Assembly: GCA_916048095.2 (NCBI GenBank)
Contig: OU696573.1
Span: 6,318,918 to 6,382,917, forward strand
Source of the DNA: Sacculina carcini
Lineage: Eukaryota; Arthropoda; Thecostraca; Sacculinidae
Length of the DNA: 64,000 nt
Reading direction: 5' to 3'
The first letter of the stretch is position 1; each line of letters opens with the position of its first letter. The notes beneath the pieces are model-generated. The model saw only the letters and a list, made by a program, of their open reading frames with translations. It made no database searches and was not told the origin of the DNA. Below are positions 49,326 through 60,142 of the stretch, one piece after another. The translations under genes and the position numbers were made by a program.

Positions 49326-52300
49326 TTAGTGTGTCTGTGTGTGCATGTACCCGTGAGGAGAGGTGCTGTAGTCGGGAAGGACCCCCCTCTTGCTGGCAAC
49401 TATCCTATTAATCTTCTCCCCCCTTACAGTTACAATGTGAAAATCTATCGTTTTCTTGAACGTCTGAATGGGTACTTTAATCTGGGTGCCCGGGGTTGTC
49501 AAGAGGGACTTGAAACTTTCTGCAGTGATTAGTTGGTTAGTGGCGTATGACTGTGTTATTCCGCGCATTTTGATAACGGTGCATGCCTCGTTAGCAGAGT
49601 TAGTCACAGTGAAGGCGTAGTTTTTGGGAGACAAGCAGATCACAGAATTAATAAAGCTCTCCGGACCAAATGCAGATAGTTCGTCCGTCATTTCACCCAG
49701 AAAGCGACCAGTGTTAATTCGCGGAAGCGTAGGCGCAGAAAGGTAAATTATGCTGTCGGTGTCACAATAAATTAGTTGGTTAGACTGAAGCTTTTCCATG
49801 AATGAATACAGATAGAGACGGGCTTGAGCAGTAACAAAAGAGGCAGGAATAATGTTTGTTTTAAGCGGTCCAGTGACTGTCTCGTCTGTCTTGTGTTTGT
49901 GTGTTATGCGCATGACAGCGTCCTCCTCTTCGTCAATGTCACCATCCTCCGAAGCGTCGGCCGACAGGAAAGGAATGAGATCACAGGCCGTGACGTCCAG
50001 AGCTGGATCATCCATCAACTCAAAGAAACGCTGCCGTGAAGTGACGAGTTCGGTCTGGTCGAGGTTGCGGCGCTGAGCCAGCTTGCCCCACTGGCTGTTG
50101 AGGCACAGCTTGGCCACAGCTCTCAGGCCTGGGTTCTTGGCAACAGTCGGAAGGGTAATCTGCTCACGCTGTTCAATGTCACGTCGATACGTTTCACGCT
50201 CGGCGTCACATTGAACGTGAGCAGGATATCCCTCCGCAGCCACCTTCAACGCATAAAAATCGTTGATGTAGCCGGCAAACAATCCTCCACGGCCGTCATT
50301 GAACCGAGTGGTGGCTGGAAAGTGCCAAAATTCGAAAATTTCCAACAGACGATAGCCCATGCTCAAAGCTTTTGCTACTTCCAACGACACCCAACTGAAA
50401 GTGAAACTGCGCTGCTCATCATCATGCTCGCACACTATCCGACCGGTACAAAAGTCTTTGCCGTCGCCAACGTGCTGCTCGGAACAGCTCCTGCACAACG
50501 AGAAAACGAGGCGCTCGTTCACTCGGGCCGGAAGGACTGGGAGGTGAATACTGCGAGGAGGTAGGATCCTACAGTGAACAATACCAAAGTACTTGTGGAA
50601 ATCGGAAACGGAAGGACGAAAAAAAACTCGGGATGACCAACTGGAAACTTGCCATACTTTAGAATATAGGGATAGAGGGAGCCAACGTCTACATAGTGAA
50701 TTTTTACGGTTTCAGAGCATTCTACAAAGTGACGAAACACCTCGGTTCTTCCGCCGTACAGTGCGTCGCGAACATTCATTGGCTCGACTGGACGCACAGA
50801 TTCGGTGAAACGACGTTTGGTTTCGTCGTGCCCAATCATGGCGTCGTACTCGCATTCCCAGATGGAAATTACTTCTGTATCCGACCGGGAGGCCAGTTGT
50901 TCAAGGCGTTGTAGTGTGCGATCGTAGAGCTGCTTTGGTGTCCGACATCCGGTGTTCATCACCGAGCGACAGTTTTTGCTGACGCTCTTATTGCTACACT
51001 CACCAGAGTGCCCGTGCCCATGGAAATAACACCCGAGAAACTCGAAAAGCAGGTGATGGTCTCCCGCTTTGGCGTAGCCGTTCACTTTGTACGGTCCAAT
51101 ACGCACTTCACCAGAGTTCAGTGCGTGCTGGATATTGATACCGCGAGACGACCAGCTCCAGCTCCTCCAGCTCCAACCACTGGATCGATTTCTTTGAGTA
51201 GTTAGCCGTTGGACGGTAGTGCAGCTGACTCGGAACCAAAGCCACAGTGTTTTTGCGCAAATACTTTGACCGCCAGACAGTGTGGCACGCAGATGTTAAT
51301 GTGACACACTGAAACGGGTCTGTTTTCGTGACACTGATGAACTGATCACGGAAACGCATGGCGCCGAGACGAAGTACATTGACATCGTCTCGACAATATG
51401 CACCCATTTCACGGCGGAAATCATATGTCTTGCCAACTTGACTAGCATGCCAGGTCAGAAACTCGGCACGCTGGTCGACCGACATACGATTCGCATCAAA
51501 CATGTCGACTGTCGGTAACGATCCAACATAGGATTGGTGATCAGGAGTGTTCATCGTGTGAGGAAAGAAACCTTAGCGGACGGAAATATTGAAAGTCTTG
51601 GAAAATTTAGCGAGAGGCATAGGCAGGAAACTGAACGAATCAAGGAAATGAAGTTTGGAGTTGGGAAATTTGATGGAGAGGATTTTTCGACCGTTCATTA
51701 TGAGATCTGGCAAAATTCCCTGACTCAACGCATATTCCACGACCAAGTTGTTGTCATAGCCTTGTGCGTAATGCGCTATGACCTTTGCTTGATCGTGGGA
51801 AAATAACCATCGACCAAAGTCCTGCAGTGTATTCGGTCCGGAGAATACAAACTCATGCTGGTTAGTGCCGCAAACTGAGCAAGGATCGGATATATTCTCG
51901 AAGCAAGCAGAACAGCAAATCTGACACACGCAATAGTTGGAAACATGACGGTTAGTTTCAGGGATATTCATGCACTCGAAATCATAAAAAATATACAATT
52001 GCTTCTGATTAATTGCAGCAGGCTTAAGCGGCTGCAGAAAGCATCGGTGTGGGGTGGTGGAAGCCTCCTGCTTCGCGACCCGCTCCGTACGAAATGGACA
52101 CAAGTATGTCCCACACACATGATGGTTTTTTAGTGTGATTTGTACGTGACGTCACCACAAGTACGACATCCACGGCGCACACAACAACGCACATTCTTGT
52201 GGGCCGCGAAACAAGAGGCTGAGATGAAATTCAAATTACAATCGGGACAATGTACCATGCACCTTCCCTCACGCATTTTGTTGGTGATCCGCAGTCGTGG

Positions 52301-53444
52301 CATCCTCCGGCACAGGTGTGTTTGTTTTTGTGTATGGACAATATTTGACAGTGGTGGCAAAAGTAGTCTGTGGAAAGGAATGCAGTGATAGAGGTGATTA
52401 CGTCAAAATGTCCGTGCGTGTGATACAGGTACAAGTGTGTGTTTCCCGTGCCGGAGGTGTGTACGTGTTTGTGCATGTGTTCTGACGAGTAAATGTGTAC
52501 TGTGTAGTCGTGCAGGTGTTGTGTGAAAATGTCCACTTCCCTTGTTCCCATCCGTGCCGTCCAGTCCAGTTACGATGCCATGCACAGTCGTTTCGCGTTC
52601 CTCCTCAAACGAATTCGTTCTTTCCTCAAACCTCTTCATGACTTGGCGGTGTCGTGCGCTTTTGTCTGTGTTGTTGTGTATGTATATGGCAGCTGCCAGA
52701 GCTCGTGGGAGACAGTGAGTCCCGGCAATCCGAAAGAAACATTTATTGTTGGTAAACCAGGACTTCACGTCTCCCTTGAGCTTTAGCCTAGCAGCGCCGT
52801 GAATGTCGATATCCATGGTTGATTGTTGTTTGATGTGTGTGACTGTGAGGTGTAATGTGGAGTTGTTGCTGATGAATGACGCGTTTGACTGTGTGATTGA
52901 TTCGAGTCTTGAAACAAACAACCAAATTCATATTTTATCTGATTATTTAATCTTGTAAATAAAATATAGTAAATAAAACTAAATAATAATACAAAAACGC
53001 TTACCTTTTTGACAAAAGTGACGCGTCGAAATCTCTGGCGCGCCGAGGCACCAGGTATGCGTCCTGCTTGTAGTCGGCGTTGCGCAGAGTAATGCCCACA
53101 TAGTCGTCAGGGTCCACTCCTTGGAGCACCTGACCCACCACAGCGTCGATGGTCGCCTCAATTGAAGCAATTGCTCCAATGACGTTGTCGGGCTCCGTAA
53201 GGCTCAGCTCCAGGTGGTACGACTTTCCTTGAGCTCTGAATCGCCGAACGTACCTTGAGCTCACGGCTTGCAAAACACATCGGATATTGTTCACCTCGGC
53301 AGTGTCTCCACGCTTCATTGGCGAACCGTCGTCCTCATCACTCAACAGATGCTTTGCAGCCATCTCTCTCCGAAACAATATGGCAGCAAATATAACATAC
53401 ACTAAAAAACACTGGAACACTAAAGACCGACCCGCACCCGACAA
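49326..53444 (-). pseudogene. Polinton protein-primed DNA polymerase B, broken
   Basis: The region holds, in order along the minus strand, an N-terminal Polinton domain (DPDDYVGITLRNADYKQDAY near 53,080 and SNASFISNNSTLHL near 52,870), a Cys-rich segment (CPDCNLNFISASCFAAH near 52,250), exonuclease motifs (YIFYDFECM, IAHYAQGYDNNLVVEY, YCRDDVNVLRLG) and polymerase motifs (AKLCLNSQWGKLAQR, YCDTDSIIYL), ending with VLPDYSTSPHGY. It would replicate the element from a protein primer. It is broken, with about four breaks, while its neighbours are mostly open. A TATA-like motif (53,483-53,493) lies about 40-50 bp upstream. Confidence 0.85.
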
Positions 53445-53882
53445 ACGATGAAACTAAATGATAGATGCGCACTGACTCGACAATTTATATACGCTGGATG
53501 ATGACGTCAGCGCATGCGCAGTATATCAAAAACACGCACCTGCATGCACTCTTATCATACAACGTCATCAACTGCACAGTACATCAAACACATTCCCCGC
53601 CAGTCTGGCGCCATCTCAAGGTCACCTTGGCTGATGCAATACACACACCATGATACCGTGCTGACGTCAGCAGTGCTGACTCAGCACTGCATTCCATCAC
53701 ACCGTAAAAGTACATGCGTACCCATGACCTCGGTGCACATCACACGCCCATTGTTATGGGCATCTACTGCCATCCACCGACTATTCACCCGTTTAAACAC
53801 ACTTGATAAATATTTTTCAAATAATTTAATGAACTTAATTACCCTCAAGCTATTCCAACTTGTTTTAACACAATTAATTACC
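53445..53882. promoter_or_regulatory. Upstream region of the Polinton polymerase gene
   Basis: The minus strand carries GCGTATATAAATTG at 53,481-53,494, a TATA box placed about 40 bp before the polymerase start. The rest (to 53,882) is non-coding with CA-rich and GTCAGCA repeats (GCTGACGTCAGCAGTGCTGA at 53,660-53,679). A terminal repeat of the Polinton would be expected in or beyond this region; none could be confirmed. Confidence 0.45.
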
Positions 53883-54080
53883 ATAACCAAATATAATAAA
53901 CATTAATATACCAAATACGCGCGCCACTATTGTATCATGCGCGCCACAAGTGTCTCACAATTCTATAAATTAATTAATCTACATAACCAAATATAATAAA
54001 CATTAATATACCTAATACGCGCCACAATTGTATAATGTGCGCCGCATTTGTCTCACAATTCTATAAATTAATTTAATTGT
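53883..54080. repeat. Two tandem 100-bp units
   Basis: ATAACCAAATATAATAAACA at 53,883 recurs at 53,983, and the following AATATACC, GCGCCACAA and GTCTCACAATTCTATAAATT also repeat at the same offset. Units differ at several places. It lies outside the polymerase gene and may belong to the Polinton flank or to the following repeat. Confidence 0.8.
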
Positions 54081-54140
54081 ACACTCGTGCTTGCGCACTA
54101 TATATACCACATTTGAACCATTTCTCTTGAACCTCTGCAA

Positions 54141-54330
54141 TGGCCGAACTGCGTAAGACTCTGCTCGAACCCCGTGGACCTCGGTTCGAATCCCAGCCAG
54201 GTAAAAAACTTTCTTCACTCAACACTACACTCTACACACACAAATAATCGAAATAAATAAGATGAATTAAATAAAATAATTAAATAAATAAAATCAATAA
54301 ATGAATTAATAAATAAATAAATTGATTCAT
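54141..54330 (+). mobile_element. tRNA-derived SINE-like unit
   Basis: TGGCCGAACTGCG at 54,141 resembles an RNA polymerase III A box and GGTTCGAATCC at 54,183-54,193 is a canonical B box about 40 bp downstream. No matching acceptor stem can be formed, so it is not a working tRNA gene. An AT-rich body follows, ending in (AAATA)n-like repeats (54,240-54,320). This is the layout of a short SINE with a tRNA head. Confidence 0.45.
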
Positions 54331-54359
54331 ATATGTATAGATGTCACTGCTGCGTTCAC

Positions 54360-54600
54360 AGGTACCAACGCTCAACATAGATGGCACCACTTCCGGTCAG
54401 GTATAGGCGGCGCCACTGGTCAGGTATAGGCGGCGCTACTGGTCAAGTATAGAGGGCGCCACTTCCAGTATAGAGGGCGCCACCTGTGCAAAAATGACGT
54501 CATAAGGGGGCGGGGCCTAAACCATGCAAAAACCTGTGACGTCATAAGGGGGCGGGACCTAAAGCGTGCAAAAACCCCCCTCCCCCTCCCCCCTTCCCCC
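54360..54600. repeat. Minisatellite-like direct repeats
   Basis: Units GGTCAGGTATAGGCGGCG and variants ending GGCGCCAC recur four to five times at 54,394-54,484, followed by two units containing TGACGTCATAAGGGGGCGGG (54,493 and 54,537). They are followed by a C-run. They lie inside the presumed Helitron-like element that ends at 54,710. Confidence 0.75.
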
Positions 54601-54682
54601 ACTCTGTGCAAATGTCACAAAGTCCCGCGGCCTACTACAAATATGAATTTTTATCTATATTAATTCCATTTTATGAATTCCT

Positions 54683-54710
54683 CCGCACAACGGGCGGGTT
54701 TTAATGCTAG
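54683..54710 (+). mobile_element. Helitron-type 3' end
   Basis: CCGCACAACGGGCGG (CCGC and GCGG can pair) is followed by GTTTTAATGCTAG and then T: a short GC hairpin about ten bases ahead of CTAG|T, as in Helitron 3' termini. At 54,711 the sequence becomes identical in alignment with the gypsy family B leader (TATGATATAAACG), which in copy 1 is preceded by A. Insertion between A and T is what Helitrons do. The 5' end of this element was not located. Confidence 0.55.
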
Positions 54711-54946
54711 TATGATATAAACGTAGTAATGAGTGTGTAATTGTATTATAATTCAACTCATGGCATTAATCCAATTTCAGTCAGTTTGATTGTTGAGTAA
54801 TCGAATCATTCACCCACTCGCTGTGTAACGTCACGATTGAATGAATGGATAGGTTATGTATGGTCGTGCGTCGCGATCCGATTTAGCATGAATATGTGAG
54901 TCTAATACGCCGTTGCAGTTCAAGTGTGTTTGTATTTCAGGAAATA

Positions 54947-54982
54947 ACATTCGTGATGATAATATACTCGTGCCACGAATGT
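54947..54982 (+). repeat. Conserved leader inverted repeat of gypsy family B, copy 2
   Basis: ACATTCGTG (54,947-54,955) and CACGAATGT (54,974-54,982) match the arms in copy 1 (16,524-16,559). It lies 48 bp before the gag start. Confidence 0.6.
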
Positions 54983-55029
54983 CGTTTTTGATCATGTTAC
55001 TTCAATAAGTCACGTCGTGCAACATTTCG

Positions 55030-55705
55030 ATGCCAAGAATGTCAGTCTCATTGCGATGTGAAGCGGCCGGGTGTGGAGAGTTGAAGACAGCCGAGAACAT
55101 GTCCACAAGTATCGCACTGATGCAGCTGCATCAAAAGAACGTGCATGAATCCTGCGGATCCCGTCAGAAACCTCCACAGATCTCTCGCCCTTCTATTCAG
55201 CAGAGCATTGACCAAGAAGAATGGGCTGCATTCACCAGGAGGTGGCATGTGTTCAAGAACGGGACAGACCTCACGTCAAATCAAGTCACTGCTCACCTGC
55301 TGGCCTGCTGCGAACCAGAGTTTGAATCGGCGTTGTTCAGGGAGGATCCAGAGACATCCAACAGAACGGAGACGAAGATCTTGGAGGGTATCGAGAGTCT
55401 GTCAGTGATCAAGGTGGCGCTCGGCGTTCCTGCAAATGAAACAAGATCCCGGTGAGAACGTCCGGCAATACGTGGCCAGACTCAGAGGCACCGCCAACGT
55501 TTGTGATAGGACAAAAACCATTGTCTGTAGGGCTCCCGGATGTTCCGGCTCAAGTGTGTGTGACTACACAGATGACGTTGTCAAACTTGTCATGCGGAAC
55601 GGCCTCTCAAACGATGAGATCAAGAAAGAAATTCTGGGAACGGCTGGCATCGACAGTAAAACGCTTAGCGACACAATTGCACTGGTAGACAGCCGAGAGA
55701 CAGCA
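55030..55705 (+). pseudogene. Gag part of gypsy family B, copy 2
   Basis: Begins MPRMSVSLRCEAAGCGELKT and shows EWAAFTRRWHVFKNGTDLTS, then DPGENVRQYVARLRGTANV and SSVCDYTDDVVKLV, as in copy 1. This is the capsid-type gag of the family. It is interrupted by the LINE at 55,713. Part of a broken element. Confidence 0.85.
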
Positions 55706-56140
55706 TGCATAGTTCAAGTTCAAGTTCAAATTGTATTTTTTCCACAAGCAAATAACAAATAGCATAACAACAATAAATAAAGAAAGTGGATATAGAGTCT
55801 GCTGAGACATTGTCTCTTTTGCAGACTTATGTAATAATGATAATTTTGTTCCAACATGAAACATTGACAAGTGATTAAATAATGATTATATGATACAGTG
55901 ATTAAACATTGTTATATATATGAGTTGTTAAATAAGTATATATATATAACAATGTGTGATGTATGACACGCTATATTATATAGATTTAATGGCACAACAA
56001 TATTACCAGATACACAATTCATAGTACTCTCTCACACATATTGAGTGTGACAAAGAATTGACAATGACAATAATGACGATGACAAAAATTCAACACTGCA
56101 CATGAGTCGAGAATATGTTAAAAATCACATTTTCGGCATG

Positions 56141-59096
56141 TCAGCACGCTATCATGCAGAGGTACAACATCATACGTCCGTGATCCAAATCGAGCAAGTA
56201 CTTTTTTATTTTGTACTTGAAGGAGCTAACTGTCATTGAGGAGACCTGTGTTTTCAATGAATCGGGAAGAGCATTCCATGTTTCGGGTCCTAAATATAAG
56301 ATAGAATTACGGAATAATTGAGTCCGGTAGTTCGGTACATGTAAATTTATGTTATTTCTTCTAGTCAGTTGGGAGTGATGCAGAACATGGAAGATTCCAT
56401 TTTCATGTTTTATCGATCTGAATGTATCCAACAAAAGAAAATATCTGTGAATGTGTCTTAACTTCAAGAGTTTCGCTTTTCTAAAGATATCATCTGCTGA
56501 GTCATATTTCTTTTTGAAAGACATTATTTTTAGAACACGTTTTTGCTGAACGAATAATTTGTCCGAAAACGAAGGCCAAGTGCACCCCCAGACAGATATA
56601 CAATATATAAGTTTTGAATAACATAGAGTGTAGTATATCGTCCGCATTGCTTCTGTACTAAGCTTATTACGAACCCTATACATAATGCCGGCAATGATGG
56701 ATAAATTCTTGCATAGGTTGTCGATGTGATTATTCCAGTTGATATATTCATCTATTAACACCCCCAAGAATTTCACTGTTTGTACTCGATGCACCACTTC
56801 TCCATTTAACATCACTGTGTCCAGGTGATGTGTGAGTGATCTGTTCTGAAATAGCATTATATTGGTTTTAGATGTATTTATTTTCAGTTTATTTGCATTC
56901 ATCCAACAGTTCACGAGAACCAGTGTTTGTGTCAGTCTAGAGTGAAGGCATTGTAAATCATCAGCGGAAACAAGGATGCTCGTGTCGTCAGCGTACATTG
57001 TTATGTGTGCTTCTTTTGCAGCATATGTTATATCATTTATGTATAACAAAAATAAGATCGGTCCCAATATAGATCCCTGTGGTACTCCATGGTGAATGTA
57101 TTTATATTGTGAAGGCGAATTGTTACAGACAACAAATTGCTTCCGTCCGGAAAGATAACTTTCGTATAATTTATGAACGGGCCCTCTCAATCCAGCGTTT
57201 TTTAATTTAGCAAGTAAAATGCGATGGTTCAAGGAGTCAAATGCTTTGGAAATGTCTATAAAAATTGCAGCCACATATCGCTTTCTATCCAATTGCTCAT
57301 ATATCGTCGAAACAAAATGCAGAAGAGCCGACTGAGTTGATTTATTTTTTCTAAATCCAAATTGGGTGTGAGATATAAGACTTTTTACTTCAAGAAAATC
57401 AATGAGTCTGCATGCAATGGCCTTTTCATAGATTTTACTCATGACTGGTAGTAAGGATATCAATCTGTAATTATTTATGTCCGTCTTGGCGCCTGCTTTA
57501 AACAGAGGTAATGACTTGGAAATTTTTAATTTAGTTGGAAATATGCCTTTACGGAAGGATAAATTAATCAGGTACGTGAGAGGAGCGGATATGAAGTCTG
57601 CGGTCTTTTTAAGCATGAAAGCGGTTACTTCATCAAATCCTGCGGAATTCGATTTTATTGATAGTGTGTGTCTCTTAATTTCCTCTACACTACAGGGAAG
57701 TAAGTACATAGATGCGGCTGAAGACGCGTCCAAATATGTAGTAAATGCGGTGCCAGGGTCTTGATCATCATATCCAACAATATTCGTAAAGTGACTGTTG
57801 AATTTGTTAGCAACTTCATGCCTTGCAATTGAGTCCAAATCAATTGACTTCTCGGGAGATTTTTTCCGGTATTTGTTTCCAAGTTTCTTTTGGATTCCCT
57901 TGTATGTCTCCGAATTGTTTGGTGTAATATGCATTTCTGGTATCTCTGAGTACTTGTGTCAGCGTATTTCTGAACTTTTTGTATCTTTCCTTATATGTAA
58001 GAGGCCATTTTCGTGATAGTCTCGCCAATCTATGTTTCTCTCTGATACTTTTAATGATTCCGGGTGTTAAATATGGACATAATTTTGGCAATTTTTTCTT
58101 TCCGAAATATTTGAGTGGAAAATTATTTTCGAAATATTTCATGAATTTGTCAAAGAAAGTATTGAAAGCAGCATCAGGGCATTCACACTCGTAAACATCG
58201 TCCCAGTTTTGATATGAAATATCATCTACAAATTTATTCATGTTGTTACTATTGAAATCTCGTCTCAGCACAGTTTGGTCGTTATCCGCAGCAATAGAGT
58301 TTTCTCTAAAATTCGAGACTATTGGAAAATGATCGGATATATCGGATTGTATGATATAGTTGGAGGTGTTTTTCTCTATATTATTGGTCCATATGTGATC
58401 GATGAGTGCAGCCGAGTTCTTTGATATTCTGGTGGGCTTGGTAGTCACTGGCCATAAGGAAAAGGTTAACATTAAGTTTGTAAAATCTTTGAATTGAGTG
58501 TTTCGTATTAGAAGGTTTATATTCCAATCTCCGAACAGAAAAATGGCATGATAAGATTTTCTAGAGACTTCGTTGAGTATATCGTTGATTCTTTCAAGAA
58601 ATTTATTAAAATTCCCGTTCGGCGGCCTATAGATTGAAGCAAGAAAAAATTTGCTCTTACCTCGCTCAATTTCTACACTTACACATTCAAATTCAGGTTC
58701 ACTCAGACACAATTCGTGTAACTGGGTGGATATATGTTTGTCATGCACATACATGGCTACTCCACCACCATTTCTGTTTCTGTGAACCCCGTACATTGTG
58801 TAGTTGGGAATTTTATATATCTGCGCTATGTCTTTGTCAAGTCTCGTTTCGGCAAATCCCATTACATCAAATTTATGCTCACTGACAGATATAACTTCGT
58901 CTAGGTAGTCATACAAATTAGAGGGAATGCTCACGATATTCAATGCAACGATCGAGAAGGTGGATACGTCATAGGTCGTTAAACTGACATCCAATGTTGC
59001 GTATTGAGATTCAGGAATTGATTTCATTTCTACATGATCAGACAGAATTTCACTGACATCAAGAAATTCTAGCATATTGACTTCTTTGGAGTCCAT
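56141..59096 (-). pseudogene. LINE ORF2: endonuclease and reverse transcriptase, one frameshift
   Basis: Endonuclease frame (59,096-57,840): FSIVALNIVSIPSNLYDYLD, FDVMGFAETRLDKDI, NGGGVAMYVHDK, FFLASIYRPPNGNF, FLFGDWNINLL, AALIDHIWTNN, DISDHFPIVSNF. RT frame (57,934-56,141): YRLISLLPVMSKIYEKAIAC, HTQFGFRKNKSTQSALLHFV, AAIFIDISKAFDSLNHRILL, HHGVPQGSILGPILFLLYIN, ITMYADDTSILV, TVKFLGVLIDEYINWNNHI, and a C-terminal domain ending YLCMIAC. The two frames overlap by 95 bp; one frameshift near 57,870-57,890 separates them. All catalytic motifs are present, so it was active until recently. Confidence 0.85.
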
Positions 59097-59139
59097 GTCT
59101 TATTAGCTATAGAACCTTTGACAGAAAACTTATCTGAAT

Positions 59140-60066
59140 CTAATTTCGTCTCCTGCTGCGGCTGGTTGTTTCTTTGCCGCTCGAGGCATCTTTTCTTGTG
59201 ACGGAGGCACCAGGGCGCAATTTGTCCCTGATTGGCGTGTTGGATCGTGAGGGAGAGGCGCTAGCAGGTACTTCCGCTCGTGCAGCTCCAGAGAGAGCAG
59301 CTGTTCCTCCAGTGGCTGCCAGAGTGGCTTCTGAGCGGGCAGTCGGATCACTAGACGCATAGGAACGTTGCCCCGTCTCGGCAGCAGAACCGAACTCCCT
59401 TTCTCTTTCTCTTATTATGAGACGCGTCTTGCGGAAAAAGGCGATTTTCCCGGCAGCTCTCGCTGCTCTGAATGCCGGCATCTGTTGCATCTTCATCTCT
59501 TGGGATGCTGCGGACAGATCTTCGTTGATGAAGATGCCAGTTCCCTTCAACTTAGCCGCATTCCTCAGAATGTTTTCTTTGTCTTTGAATGTCTCCATCC
59601 TTACCATAATTGTTCTCTGCTTCTTCTTTGTAGCGTATGTTTTGCCGATACGTTTCGCTTGCTCGATCTGAGCCCCCTCGATGCCCATTTTCTCCTTCAA
59701 GGTCTCTTCAATCAGCTGAGTAGTTCTCTCCCAACTTTCTCGGTTCTCTTCTTCTATCCCGCAGACACGGAGGTTTTTTCTTCTAGAAAAATCTTCGTTT
59801 TCGCGTAGCCTCTCTCGACATTTGTACAATTCTTCTTCTCTCTTTCCTTCTGTCGATTTCATATGGTGGATCGTTTCCTTCAGATCTCCAATTTCCCCGT
59901 AGGCAAATTGCAGGCTTTTTTCGAGTTCCCGAATGGTTGATTCCGCAGCCTCGATTCTTCTGTCCTGCTGCTGAACAACCAGGTCTAGGGCCGATTTGAA
60001 GGCACGTTCTTGTGCTTCAAGCATAATCTTGAGTGTCTGTGCGTCCATGTTCAGACACAAACACAC
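59140..60066 (-). CDS. LINE ORF1: L1-type coiled-coil RNA-binding protein
   Basis: 308 residues, open. A coiled coil (about residues 20-90: VVQQQDRRIEAAESTIRELE, KREEELYKCRERLRENEDF) is followed by the L1-ORF1 RRM-like block RRKNLRVCGIEEENRESWER, then EETLKEKMGI, KKKQRTIMVRMETFKDKENI and GIFINEDLSAASQEM. The C-terminus is Ala/Ser/Arg-rich and low in complexity (SRSRRRN). The protein would trimerise and coat the LINE RNA. MDAQ at 60,048 is an alternative start, preceded by fewer unusual residues. It lacks CCHC knuckles, unlike the other LINE ORF1s here. Confidence 0.8.
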   Translation of the reverse strand: MCLCLNMDAQTLKIMLEAQERAFKSALDLVVQQQDRRIEAAESTIRELEKSLQFAYGEIGDLKETIHHMKSTEGKREEELYKCRERLRENEDFSRRKNLRVCGIEEENRESWERTTQLIEETLKEKMGIEGAQIEQAKRIGKTYATKKKQRTIMVRMETFKDKENILRNAAKLKGTGIFINEDLSAASQEMKMQQMPAFRAARAAGKIAFFRKTRLIIREREREFGSAAETGQRSYASSDPTARSEATLAATGGTAALSGAARAEVPASASPSRSNTPIRDKLRPGASVTRKDASSGKETTSRSRRRN

Positions 60067-60142
60067 ACACCCGATATTCTCGCACTCACAATACGCTCAC
60101 AATAACAACTGGACAACGCGCTGACACGACCTTCCACTGCCA

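Larger units (their letters stand above)
42738..53444 (-). mobile_element. Polinton/Maverick, one end lost
   Basis: All genes read on the minus strand. From right to left: protein-primed DNA polymerase B (49,326-53,444), FtsK/HerA-like packaging ATPase, two small conserved proteins, retroviral-type integrase, two Pro-rich proteins with a small frame between, a two-module capsid-associated protein, a small basic protein and the start of a double-jelly-roll major capsid protein. The left end lies inside the capsid gene, so that terminus is lost; no terminal inverted repeat was identified on the right either (search area 53,450-54,100). No cysteine protease is seen. Most genes are open, but the polymerase is broken (about four breaks). 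A fossil of moderate age. Confidence 0.9.

Noticed and set aside
54135-54215. A working tRNA gene
   Set aside because: A/B boxes are present but no 7-bp acceptor stem can pair and the T stem is mismatched; a SINE head fits better.
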